In this document: piece after piece, positions 1 to 10,898 of the stretch
How positions within the stretch are numbered: the first letter of the stretch is position 1
Layout: each line of letters begins with the position of its first letter
Assembly: GCA_900491605.1 (NCBI GenBank)
Contig: UESW01001866.1
Location: 187,081 to 251,080 of the forward strand
Reading direction: 5' to 3'
Source: Calamus simplicifolius
Lineage: Eukaryota; Streptophyta; Magnoliopsida; Arecales; Arecaceae
DNA length: 64,000 nucleotides
Position numbers and translations under genes: made by a program
Notes under the pieces: model-generated
Seen by the model: the letters and a program-made list of their open reading frames with translations, nothing else
Told to the model about the DNA's origin: nothing
Database searches by the model: none

Positions 1-356
1 CAACTTTCAGGTGTCGGCTCCCGAACTCCAGGTGTCGGCTCGGAAACTGAAGCAGAAACCACTTCTCTGTATCTCAGGTTGGAGTCGGCTCCGAAACTCT
101 AGGTGTCGACTTCGGACCATGCCAAAATGTAGAAAGGTTCTGATACGCCCTGGGGTCGGCTCCTGACTGTTTGGGTGTCGACTCTAAGTTCTAAACTTAC
201 ATATTTTCTTTTTAATTTTGATTCAAAACTCATTTCCTTACACCTTTTGACTGATTAAACATTTTTAATCCCTGAAACACTTATTAAATTTGTTAGAAAC
301 ATAGTGAATATACTCATGTCTTTTGTTAATCATCAAAATCAATAATTGGGTCAACA
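1..356 (-). repeat. 3' LTR of the Sirevirus copy (truncated by window edge)
   Basis: Nearly identical to 8331-8688, including the GTCGGCTCC-rich stretch and the terminal GGTCAACA. On the minus strand the LTR begins TGTTGACC right after the purine tract. The rest of this LTR lies left of the window. Only scattered single-base differences from the 5' LTR are visible, which suggests a fairly young insertion despite the broken genes. Confidence 0.93.
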
Positions 357-372
357 ATCTCCCCCTTTTTGA
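357..372 (-). promoter_or_regulatory. Polypurine tract of the Sirevirus copy
   Basis: On the minus strand AAAAAGGGGGAGAT directly precedes the LTR start TGTTGACC. It is the plus-strand primer for reverse transcription. A second copy (CAAAAAAGGGGGAGAG) is at 755-771 and a partial one (AGGGGGAGCT) at about 474-483, as expected for Sireviruses, which carry several such tracts. Confidence 0.85.
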
Positions 373-1016
373 TGATGACAAAAACATAGAGTATATGCAT
401 GATTAAACAATAAGAGTTGCAAATCAAATTTCTCAAATTTTAAGTTCTCATAGTTAAGCTCCCTGAATGAGGTAGCTCCCCCTATGATACTCAATTTAAC
501 ATCTTCTCTCCCTTTATCATTAAGACTTAATAAGCATATCAATTTAAGTGCATTTAAAGCTTGATACTTATCTCATCGAAACTACTTGATGTCAAAACTT
601 AATAAGCATATCAAATGGTCATTTAAAACTTGATACCAATTAATTAAGCATTTAAAGCATACCAATTAATTAAGCATTTAAAGCTTGATACTCATTCATT
701 TAAAGCTTGATACTCATTAATTAAGCTTATTTGTTCCTAATGCATATACAATCATCTCTCCCCCTTTTTTGTAATCAACAAAAAGGTTTTAGAAAAGATT
801 CATGTTCAATTAATCTTTCTCAAAAGAATAATCAAATTGCATTGCAAAATACAAGTAATTCATTCATTTCATTTCATCATCCAAGGTTCAACATTACATA
901 TGATAAAAAGTAAACATTTTACATCAAGAAGAACTTCATTTTATCAAACTTCATTACATTAAAAGTAACTTCATTTCAGAAAAAGAAATTACATCAAAAG
1001 TATCAAAATGCAGTAT

Positions 1017-2398
1017 TTAATAATTTCTAAGAAGCCTTTGCAATTCTTCTACAATTTTTTTCATTCCTTCACTTTGAGTTCTGACAAATTCCTTCAATCT
1101 TCTATCAATGAATCCACATGCAGTAACAATTTTATCTTGAAGCTCTGCATTGCACTTGGAATAGGTTTCAGAATCTCCTCCAATATCTTTAAGTTCCTCA
1201 AAAATGTTCTTGAGATCATTCTTTAATGCTTCTGAAGAGGATCCAAGGATTGACTCAATTTTGTTTACTCTCTCATCCAAAGAATAAAACATTTCTCTTA
1301 AATTCATCAAACTATTATCAATTTCAGTTTTCATCTCTTCCTTGTGAGTAGCAAATAGACTTTTAAGTTGTTCTAACTGAATATCAGAAAAACTGGTAGA
1401 AGCTTGAACAAATGAACTTGAAGCAGGTGCAGGAGCTGTGAAGGTGCAGGGCTACTAGGTCCTAGCGAAATATGTCTCACAGAGGTCCAGGTGCTGTAGC
1501 TCCAACATCAGTAGCTCTTTCATCCAAGAGACTTTTCCTTTCCCAAATTCTATCCTTTTTCACAAATCCCATTCTATGCACAGTTGCTAAACTATAGTAA
1601 TCTGTGTGCCTTAAATTCTTTTTGGGTTCATTTTCAGAAATAACAACACCCTGACTCTGAAATGCTAAAGTCAATATCATACCATAGGGTAAAGTAGATC
1701 TTTTCTTATTTCGGCTTCAGCCATATACCAGACCATTATACCAGCTAAATTAATTTGCTGACCAGTCAAAACACTGTCCATAATTACAATGTCTCGCTCT
1801 GAGACATACTCAAACCTACCGGTCTTAGGAAATAAAATCCTTCCACAGATATTATGAAGTAATCTCAACTCAAGAGGCAATTGGTTTGCCCTAATCTCTT
1901 CAAATTCAGTAACTTCTCTTCCTAGCATTCTTGATAGAGCATCTGACCTTTCACTGTGAATGCTTCCAGCAAGCCTAGTAACAGGAATCCCTAAAAGATT
2001 TCCTAAGATTTTTAGGTTATATGAATCCTTTTCCCTCTTACTGAACTAACTATTCCTCCATCTCCTCTAGACAGATTGAAATAAAACTCCTTGACTAAGG
2101 CTGGATAAGTAGGTAAATCAAGGGAGCATACCTTATCCCAACCTAGTTCAATCAACTGTCGTCCAATGGTGAAACCTTCTTCCTTAAAGAAATGAAAGTC
2201 TACCTTCCTGCCCATAGTGATTACTCGGCCTGCTAGAGTATCGATTTGAGGTGAGAAGGGGCTTGGAGCAGCGCTCGGAGTGGATGACGAGGAAGAGGAC
2301 GAAGAACTTGGCGAAGGCTGCCTTGCCGGATGCCTCACTGTCCATTTTTCGGTCATCATCGCTCCACCAAACACAGATCCCCTACATTTGGGTGCCAT
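1017..2398 (-). pseudogene. Post-pol 'envelope-like / plant transposon protein' frame of the Sirevirus, broken
   Basis: A coding region lies downstream of RNase H, starting with Met at 2398. The first part (to 2012) has a low-complexity Ser/Pro stretch, then LVKEFYFNLSRGDGG, which resembles the domain known as putative plant transposon protein in Sirevirus and gypsy extra frames. The reading continues after a frameshift near 2020 as ILGNLLGIPVTRLAGS, then 1928-1677 and 1680-1477 (LPYGMILT, HTDYYSLATVHRMG). The last part (1334-1017) is rich in charged heptad-like residues and looks coiled-coil. No clear signal peptide or membrane segment is visible, so an envelope role is only historical naming. 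At least three frame changes separate the pieces. Confidence 0.7.
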
Positions 2399-2469
2399 TG
2401 AGAGCTAAGGAGTGGTTAATTTGAAAGATTTTGGGTTTTGGAAAGAGTTGGAGAGAGTTTGGAGGGGTT

Positions 2470-2700
2470 AGGAGTCGATTGAAATGAACATGGAGTCGGC
2501 TCCCCCTAGATAAGTCAAACTGGGACCACTTGGAGTCGACTCCCGCAAAGCGAGGTGTTAGCTCCAGGTCGCTAACATAGTCAGCGCTCAAACTGGAGTC
2601 GGCTCTACTAAGGCGGGTGTCAGCTCTAAGGTCTCAGACGAGAGCGACACAGACAAGGTGTTGACTCCACAAATTGAGGTGTCGACTCCACTGACAGTTT
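2470..2700. repeat. Cluster of GTCGGCTCC-type motifs in the Sirevirus interior
   Basis: About seven versions of GGAGTCGGCTCC / GGAGTCGACTCC / GTGTCGACTCC occur here, between RNase H and the extra frame, and overlap the start of the latter. The same motif family fills part of the LTR (about 8107-8520). GGAGTCGACTCC is a perfect palindrome. Confidence 0.75.
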
Positions 2701-3169
2701 CAGAAAAAAAAAAGAGTTTCAAACATCCAAAACTTGTCAAACTAAAATCAATAAATTTTGGATAAAATTTTTGAAATGTAGAGAATCAAATTGTTCAAAT
2801 GTCTAGATAAATTATTCTTAAAATCATGAGAGAAATTTTAAGAAATTGATTGAATTCTAGATAATCATTCCTTAGGGGTTTCAAAATCATTCCAAAGGGT
2901 CACAAATCCCTAACTCTCCTCTAAGATAACAAAATCTTTCTTCACTCAAGGGTTTTGTAAATATGTCAGCTAATTATTCTTTAGTACAAACATAATCAAG
3001 ATAAATGTCACCATTAGCTACATGTTCTCTAATAAAGTGATATCTAATTTTAAATGTTTAGTTCTTGAATGTTGTATAGGATTTTTAGTTAAGTTTATTG
3101 CACTTGTATTATCACATTTAATAAGAGTTTTATCAAGTGTTATGCCATAATCTTCAAGTTGTTGCTTAA

Positions 3170-4650
3170 TCCAAAGGATTTGAGCACATCAACTTCCAGC
3201 TGCAACATATTCTGCTTCAGCAGTAGATAATGCAACCGAATTTTCCTTTTTGCTAAACCAAGAGATTAAGTTACTTCTAAAAATTGACACGCACCACTTG
3301 TACTTTTTCTATCTAATTTACATTCAGGATAATCAGAATCAGAATAAGCAATCAAATTTAGTATTGAGTCTCTAGAATACCATAATCCTATATTTTTAGT
3401 TCACTTAGATATCTTAGTATTCTTTTTACAGCAATTAAATGAGATTCTTTAGGTTCAGATTGAAATCTAGCACATAGACAAACAACAAACATGATATCAG
3501 GTCTACTTGTAGTTAAATAAAGTAGAGATCCTATCATACCTCTATAATACTTTTGATCAACTTTCTTACCATCTTCATCTTTATCCAATTTGCATGAAGG
3601 ACTCATGGGTGTTCCAAGGGGTTTGATTGATTCCATTCCAAACTTCTTGAGAATTTTCTTTTGTACTTTGTTTGGTTGATGAAAATCCCCTCTTTGCTTT
3701 ATTTGATTTGTAGTCCTAGAAGAAATTGAGTTCTCCCATCATGCTCATTTCGAATTCACCATGCATTAACTTAGCAAATTCTTGACACAAAAGATTGTTA
3801 GTAGCACGAATACAATATCATCTATATATTTGTACTACTAATAAGTCTTTGTCTTTTCTTTTCAAAAATAAGGTTTTATCAACATTTCCTCTAGAAAAAT
3901 TATTTTCAATTAGAAATTTACTTAACCTATCATACCAAGCTCAGGTGCTTGTTTTAAACCATATAGTGCTTTGTGTAATGTAAAAACATGGTTTGAAATT
4001 CATGATCTTCAAAACCAGGTGGTTGTTCTACATAAACTTCCTCATTTATAAAACCATTTAAAAATGCACTTTTAACATCCATTTGAAACAAATTGATATT
4101 CATATGACATGCAAATGCAAGTAATAATCTAATTGCTTCTAATCTAGCTACAGGTGCAAAAGTTTCATCAAAATCAATTCCTTCTTCTTGATTATATCCT
4201 TTTGCAACTAATCTAGCTTTATTTCTAATTACTTTCCATTTTCATCTAATTTATTCCTAAATTCCCATTTAGATCCTATAACTGAATGACCTTTAGGTCT
4301 ATCAACTAAGGACCATACATTATTCCTCGTAAATTGATTTAATTCTTCTTGCATAGCTAGCATCCAATTACTATCTTTTTAGCTTCTTCAATAGTTTTAG
4401 ATTCAATTTGAGATACAAATGCAAGATGATTATTGATATTTCTCATAGATGATCTAGTTCTTACTCCTTAAGATGGATCACCTATAATCAATTCCTTAGG
4501 GTGACTATAAGCATATCTCCAATCTCTAGGCAGATCTACATCATTGCGAGTAGTATCCATAACATCAACTCTAGGAGAATCATCTTTAGCTTCTTGTTCA
4601 TGGTCTGAAGATACATCTATATTTAATTTTTTAATATCTCTCTCTAGCAA
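3170..4650 (-). pseudogene. pol: Reverse transcriptase and RNase H of the Sirevirus, frameshifted
   Basis: Minus-strand reading gives the linker ending KELIIGDPS (4650-4468), the RT start WMLAMQEELNQF (about 4370), DVKSAFLNGF with a catalytic Asp (about 4080), an IDDIV box (about 3815) whose upstream codons are out of frame, then YRGMIGSLLYLTTSRPDI (3560-3490) and RNase H wording SVALSTAEAEYVAAGS (about 3240-3195). This is the normal copia order. Several frameshifts and stops lie between the blocks, so no full polymerase can be made. Copies of this type normally read gag-pol as one frame. Confidence 0.85.
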
Positions 4651-4709
4651 ATTTGTATCTTGCTCATCATCAATCTTTTATGAACTTGATGCTAAAGACT
4701 CATCAAAAA

Positions 4710-6010
4710 CTACATGAATAGATTATTTACAATTAAGGATTTTTTGTTAAATACTCTATAGGCTTTACTAGTTGTTGAATATCCTAAGAATATGCTTTCA
4801 TCAGATTTTGCATCAAATTTTTCAAGATTATCTTTACCATTATTATGAATGAAACATTTACAATCAAATGCATGAAAATAACTAATATTTAGTTTTTTAT
4901 TATTCCATAATTCATAAGGTATTTTCTTAAGAATTGGCCTAATTAGGGCTCTATTAAGGATGTAACATGCCGTGTTTATAGCTTCCGCCCAAAAGTATTT
5001 TGGAAGGTTGCTTTCACATAGCATGGTACGGGCCATGTCCTCTAAAGTTCTATTTTTTCTTTCTATAACTCCGTTTTGTTGAGGTGTTCTAGGTGCAGAA
5101 AAATTATGATGAATGCCATGTTCAATGCAGAAATTTTTAAATAAATAATTTTTAAATTCTATGCCATGATCACTTCTAAGAGATACTATGGTGTTGTTTT
5201 TCTCATTAGTAACTTTCTTGAAGAATTTCAGAAATATCAAGAAAGTCTCATCCTTGTGAGCCAAAAATAATACCCAAGTAAATCTAAAATAATCATCTAC
5301 TATCACAAGACCATATTTCTTTCCTCCTAGACTAGTGGTTCTAGTAGGTCCAAAAAGGTCCATGTGAAGTAGCTCTAGTGGCCTAGAAGTGGAAATAATA
5401 TTTTTAGATTTGAAAGAGTTTCTAGTTTGTTTTCCAAATTGACATGCATCACAAATTCTGTTATTTTCAAAATCTAACTTTGGAAGACCTTTAACTAAAT
5501 CCATTCTAATTAATTTTAAAATTAGGTGTATGCTTGCATGACCTAATCTATAATGCCATAGTCATCCAATCTCATTAATATTAGCATTATCAGCAACTAA
5601 GCAATGATTACTAGTAGACAAATTATCTAAATCAATTAAGTATACATTGCTATTTCTATTTCCAGTAAATATAATGCTATTATTAATGGGATTAGAAACA
5701 GTGCAAATAGAAGCTTCAAATGAAACTTTGAAACCTTTATCACACAATTGGCTAATGCTAATCAAATTTATTTTAAGCCATCTACATATAAAATATTTTC
5801 TATAAAAGTGGAGGGAGTTATTTGAATTTTACCAAATCCCATAATTTGGCCTTTGCCATTGTCTCCAAATGTAACAACTCCTCCTCTCTTATCTTCAAGG
5901 GTGATGAATTGATCCTTGTCACCCATCATGTTCCTTGAGCAGCCACTATCAAGATACCACTTGCGTTTTGATCTTTTGGCCGCAAGACACTCCTCATCAT
6001 CATTTGCCAT
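4710..6010 (-). pseudogene. pol: Protease and integrase of the Sirevirus, broken by a frameshift and stops
   Basis: The protease part (6010-5768) keeps WYLDSGCSRNM with the Asp-Ser-Gly active site. The frame breaks near 5768 and resumes with LISISQLCDKG (5765-5562). The integrase (5504-4710) has the pre-integrase CDACQFGKQ zinc-finger remnant, HMDLFGP, RSDHGIEF and QQNGVIERKNRTL, so the three catalytic acidic residues D, D and E are present. The end of the integrase runs to VFNKKSLIV. The integrase core itself is uninterrupted for 264 residues, the best preserved part of the element. Confidence 0.88.
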
Positions 6011-6124
6011 AAGGCAAATGTTTGCAACTTCTTTTTGTTCCTCCTCAAAAGAGGATTCTTCGCAGTCGCTCCATGTTGCAACATAAGCCTTCTTCTTCTT
6101 TTTGTAGGTTTTTTTTAATTGAGG

Positions 6125-7051
6125 ACTGTCATATCTAAAGTGCCCCGGTTTCTTACATTCATAACATATGAGGGGGTCTTTCTCTTTGTCCTTGTCCTTT
6201 CTTTTTCTTTTTAACCTTCCATTTTTGTTCCATACTTTTTCTTGTGGAAGGGTCTCCTTCTTTGCATAAACTTTTTGAACTTCTTTACAAGAAGGGTTGT
6301 CTCATCATCTTCCTTTTCTTCTTTACTGCTGCTTGTTTACTTTTCTGCAGCTTTAAGGGCAATCGTTCTTCTTTTTGACTTCTTCCTCTTGATGCTGCTT
6401 CATTGTCAGCTCATGGGTCATCAATGATCCAAGTAGCTCCTCCAAAGGTAAGGTATTGAGGTCCTTGGCTTCTTGGATTGCAGTCACCTTTGCTTCCCAT
6501 GATCTTGGAAGAGACCTAAGAATTTTATGCACCAAATCAGAATTAGTATAAGTCTTACCAAGACTTTTTAGACCATTTACAATATCAGTGAATCTAGTGT
6601 ACATGCATGTGATAGTTTCATTTTGTTCCATGCTAAACAATTTATACTTGTGCACTAGAATATTAATTTTTGATTCTTTAACTTGATTAGTACCCTCATG
6701 GGTAACTTCTAGTCTATCCCAAATTTCTTTTGCGGAAATATATGTAGAAATTCTATTAAATTCATTAGCATTTAAAGCATAATATAAAACATTCATGGCT
6801 TTTGCATTAAGCTGAGCCATTTTCCTATCATTCCCATTCCAATCCCTTTCAGTTTTAGGGACCATTGAACCATCTACTAAGTGTGTGGGTGTGCTAGGTC
6901 CATTAGTGATTACACTCTATAGTTCATAATGTAAAGCTTGAATAAAAATTCTCATTCTAGCTTTCCAATAAGAATAATTTGAACCATTAAATAAAGGAGG
7001 TCTATTTGTGGATTGACCTTCAGCAAATGAAGATCCAGCTTGAGCTGCCAT
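6125..7051 (-). pseudogene. gag: Sirevirus gag with one nonsense codon, a frameshift and a damaged zinc knuckle
   Basis: The start is taken at Met 7051 (MAAQAGSSF), 48 bases after the primer site. RPPLFNGSNYSYWKARM follows. A stop at 6919-6917 falls in HYEL-stop-SVITNGP, where the family normally has Trp (TGG to TAG). The same frame then runs to 6353 with LVHKILRSLP and the retrotransposon gag core. A frameshift near 6368 moves the reading to IALKAAEK. The zinc knuckle at 6166-6125 reads CYECKKPGHFRYDS; the last cysteine of the CCHC is serine (AGT instead of TGT). Gag would form the particle and bind RNA. Confidence 0.88.
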
Positions 7052-7098
7052 TTGGATCTTTGACTCTTGATCGTTGATAAAAAAAAAAAATAGTACAA

Positions 7099-7110
7099 GC
7101 TCTAATACCA
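7099..7110 (-). promoter_or_regulatory. Primer binding site of the Sirevirus
   Basis: Minus strand TGGTATTAGAGC, two bases from the 5' LTR. It matches the 3' end of initiator Met-tRNA (expected TGGTATCAGAGC) with one C-to-T change. It marks 7113 as the inner LTR edge and fixes the strand of the element. Confidence 0.9.
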
Positions 7111-7112
7111 AT

Positions 7113-8688
7113 TGTTGGCCCAGATGGCAACCCAAGAGGGGGGGGGGGGGTGAATTGGGTTCTTAAAAAATTTTAACACTTTAAGACTATGTGCTTTGAT
7201 ATGAAAGTGCTTGAGTGCAATGTATAGATAAATGCTAAGCACAAATAAATGAGATAGAGAGAAAGAGACAAAGCACGACAAACACAAAGATTTTATAGTG
7301 GTTCGGTGTATCCAACACCTACATCCACTCCCAAGCAGCACTTGGGTCCATACTATAATCCACTTGATTATAGTCGAGTTATTTTACAAGCTCACAACTC
7401 AAACTTGTTGTTTTTTCGGGGTCACAACGAACCCAGCCGATTTTTTCGGGCTCACCAGTACAAAACCCAACCACAAGCTATCCTTAGCTTGTCCCGAGGT
7501 ATACTACATCCACCAATTCAATCCCCTGATTGAATTAGCAAACAATAATGAAAAATAGAATTTACAATACAAGACAGCTCCTTAAGTGAGCAAATATGCA
7601 ATTAAATAAACAACGGTAAGAAAAGCCTGTTTGAAGCGAATTTGGTTTGAGCTTTTCTTCTTTTCCTCTTTTCCTTTAAAATGTTGAATCAGGCCTCAGC
7701 TCAGATTCTTCACAAAAATTGAAGTTGAGAAGTTGGAAAAAATAGGGCTTTTTCTTTCTTTTTCTTCACTTGGAAAATCCTCCGATTTTGAACTTGAATG
7801 CTTTGGATTTCTCTTTCGGACTCTCTTGGATTGGTTGATGTAAGCTCTGAGTCTTTCCTTTTGATTTCTCTCTCAAGATTTTTGGATTTTTCACAAAATA
7901 TTTCCTTTTTCTTTTTCTATTTTCCTCTCTCTTTTCAAACGGACGGTTCCCCTTTTTATAGATCCCTTAATCTAAGATTAGGTGAAAAAATAGCCGTTGC
8001 AGAGTAGTTGGATTGCTTCTACACAAAGAAAAATAGCCGTTAGAGATTAGGTGGAAAAATATTACCGTTGGAGTCCGTTCTGACATTTGAAAAATCTGTT
8101 CCTGACATGTTGGAGTTGGCTCCAACTTTTCAGGTGTTGGCTCCGAATCGTGGTGTCCAAAAATAGTAATAAGAAGTTCGTTGAGGAGTCGGCTCCGAAA
8201 AAGTTAAGTGTCGGCTCGGCGCAATCGGGAGTCGGCTCCGAAATTCCAAGGTGTCGACTCTAACTTTATCCAAAAAATATGCTCTCTGTTCTTAGGTTAG
8301 AGTCGGCTCCAGAAACTTGGGTGTCGGCTCCGCAACTTTCAGGTGTCGGCTCCCGAACTCCAGGTGTCGGCTCTGAAACTGAAGCAGAAACCACTTCTCT
8401 GTGTCCCAGGTTGGAGTCGGCTCCGAAACTCTAGGTGTCGACTCCGGACCATGCCGAAAATGTAGAAAAGTTCTGATACGCCCTGGGGTCGGCTCCTGAC
8501 TGTTTGGGTGTCGACTCTAAGTTCTGAACTTACATATTTCTTTTTAATTTTGATTCAAAACTCATTTCCTTACACCTTTTGACTGATTAAAAATTTTTAA
8601 TCCCTAAAACACTTATTAAATTTGTTAGAAACATAGTGAATATACTCATGTCTTTTGTTAATCATCAAAATCAATAATTGGGTCAACA
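7113..8688 (-). repeat. 5' LTR of the Sirevirus (1576 bp)
   Basis: Bounded by TGTTGG at 7113 and GTCAACA at 8688 on the plus strand, the expected TG...CA ends. It contains a run of 13 G (7138-7150), a GGGCC-poor AT-rich middle, and about fourteen spaced GTCGGCTCC/GTCGACTCC motifs in 8107-8520. The last 358 bases match the visible 3' LTR. Confidence 0.92.
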
Positions 8689-9252
8689 AATTCTGAATTC
8701 CAACAGGATTAAATCTAAATTCTAAATTTTGACTTAAAAAGAATTCCAAATTTAAACTCAAGACTAATTTCAGCAAAAATTCAAATTTGAATTTGAAATT
8801 CAAATTCGAATGCAATAAAAGGAAAGAAAGAATGCATGATTAGTCCAATCCAATTGGACCCCAAACCAAAATATATTTGGCTTAACTCAATCATCGATCA
8901 GCCTTTAGATCAGGAAGAAAACCCTTATGGTGTGTGACCCATAGGTTCGAACACTAAGCCAGTAGTACTAAAACATTTCTAGCACTAATCGAAGTCGCCA
9001 TCTAGCAATGACACCCAACATCCAGATAGGTCAAAGATTACGAAGCAATAATCTAAATCCTCTGGCATATGGTTACCATATAATTCATCCCTTTGTCCTC
9101 ATAATGCTCAAGATGACTTAGGGTTTAATTGCCAACCCTTAATCAGCACATCCATAATATGCCTTAATCTTATAAGTTATGTGACTCCTCACAAGAACTA
9201 CCCGGCCAAGATTTTGCTAAGTTGAGACATAGTGAGACATTTACTCCAAACT
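8689..9252. repeat. LTR fragment of the 26172-35605 copia family
   Basis: Matches 26926-27400 and 34470-35040 over its whole length (shared wording such as CCAATCCAATTGGACCCCAAA). It begins abruptly at the Sirevirus edge and loses similarity after ACTCCAAACTATT near 9252. It is therefore an older LTR remnant into which the Sirevirus inserted. 9253-9677 holds nothing I recognise. Confidence 0.8.
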
Positions 9253-9677
9253 ATTGTACAAGCAAGGCTTGAATGGCTATTCATATTTTTAATGTGCTAC
9301 ATATTTATATATTTTTTATAGATTTTGTTTATCTCATAGTAGTCAATTCCATCGTATGGGATGTAATCCACCAAGCCACATTGAAAATGGCAAACCCTAG
9401 TTACAAATGAGTCGTGTAACATGTGGAGCATACTAATCTCTTATGCACGATGAGAATTAGTCGTGTATAATGATCATTTGATCTCACATATTGCCTTATG
9501 AAGTAATAATAATAAGAAGACAACACGGAACTTCAGTTTGAATGGTGCTATTGGGCTAATTTCGGGTTGCGTCAGTCCCCGCTTGCACCGTCCAATTAGC
9601 AACGGTTCTGGTCCTACGAGCGATGTTCGGTTTGCCTCCGGTCTAGGCTCCAGCCTACTTGAGGCGGCAGTGAATAC

Positions 9678-10035
9678 TTGGCTGACTTGATGCTCTGCTT
9701 GCCAATTCTTTTCTCCTCTAGATATAGATGAGTCACTTCATGGCAGGTGCTGCATTAAAGATTGGCTACCCCCGTGTTCATGGAAACCGGACGATTGGCT
9801 GACAGGTGCTGCATTAAAGATTGGAGTCCCGTTGACAATTTCAAACCTAGTGTTGGCTGACTTGATGCTCTGCTTGCCAAGTCTCTTCTCCTCTAGATAT
9901 AGATAAAAGTCACATTCATGACAGGTGCTGCATTAAAGTTATTGAATCTCATTGATCATTTCAAAGCTACCGACGTGTTTGTTCATGGAAACCAGGTGGC
10001 TGGCTGACAGGTGCTGCATTAAAGATTAAATGAGT
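9678..10035. repeat. 175-bp direct duplication with four copies of a 17-mer
   Basis: The stretch starting TTGGCTGACTTGATGCTC at 9678 recurs at 9853. Inside both copies CAGGTGCTGCATTAAAG occurs exactly at 9744, 9803, 9922 and 10008, so each unit has two. Similarity fades after about 10035. No coding potential is evident and the origin is unknown. Confidence 0.8.
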
Positions 10036-10425
10036 CCCATTGGACATTTCAACCCTAGCGTCCATAGAAACCAGACGGTTGACTGACTAACAAAGCATGC
10101 CAGTGGACGGATGACTTTCTTTCTCAGTTAATTAATCTACGTTGGCTTGCTGCCATGGAACCTTACACGAGAGGGAATCGACCATTAAGCCTTAACGTAA
10201 AGAAAGGAACTGCGTAGAAAATTGCAATAATCGTAACCGGGGTTTGAAAGCTGCATCCCATCCCTCCCTGGCTCCCGCGTGGTTCCCTATCAAACGAACC
10301 CAAAGTTGGTGGGATCCTCCTATATTGTGCCATTAGAACGCGGGCGCCTGATCGATCTAGTCGTCCACGATTTAAAACCTTCTTTCCAGTAATGTTTGAA
10401 AGAGAAGTACTAAGGAAACTTGCGC
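10036..10425. other. Unassigned sequence
   Basis: No transposon or protein signal found. A 101-codon open frame on the minus strand (10468-10163) has no recognisable motif and is probably chance. Confidence 0.5.
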
Positions 10426-10898
10426 TCTGTTTGAAACAAATAAATTCCACAATTTGTATGAAATTCATTTAGACTTATTTTATTTGAAAATATAGTAAAT
10501 CATGGGTTAGAAATCTCAACTATTAAATTATGAAATTACTTTCTTTTACTGCAAATTCTATCAATTTTGATAGAATTTATAAATAAATTTCAAATAACTT
10601 TTTAAACAAAATTGCCCATTTCAATAATCAATATTTTTGTCCAAAAATAACATTATTTATAGTACTGTTACTATGATAAACTATCATTATATTAATAAAT
10701 TATAATATATTATTTTGCTATATCTATTATAATATTTTGTAATATATTATGATATTATAATATTATGAAAAATTATATAATATAATAAATAGGATAATGT
10801 TATTATTATATTAATATATAATATGAACATTATTAAATATCATATTAAATTTTAAATATTATAATGCTAAGAATAATACATTATAATATAAATGATAG

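Larger units (their letters stand above)
1..8688 (-). mobile_element. Sirevirus-type Ty1/copia LTR retrotransposon, decayed
   Basis: The element reads on the minus strand: 5' LTR at 7113-8688, Met-tRNA-type primer site, gag, protease, integrase, RT, RNase H, an extra frame after pol, a purine tract, then the 3' LTR, of which only the last 356 bases lie in the window. Copia order (integrase before RT) is seen directly. The gag wording (RPPLFNGSNYSYWKARM), an LTR containing a G run followed by TGAATTGG, repeated AAGGGGGAGA-like purine tracts and a coding region downstream of RNase H are known marks of Sireviruses. Every gene is broken, so the copy is dead. The other target-site flank lies outside the window and cannot be compared. 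Confidence 0.9.

Noticed and set aside
10163..10468. 101-codon minus-strand open frame
   Set aside because: No recognisable domain, no codon-use or context support.
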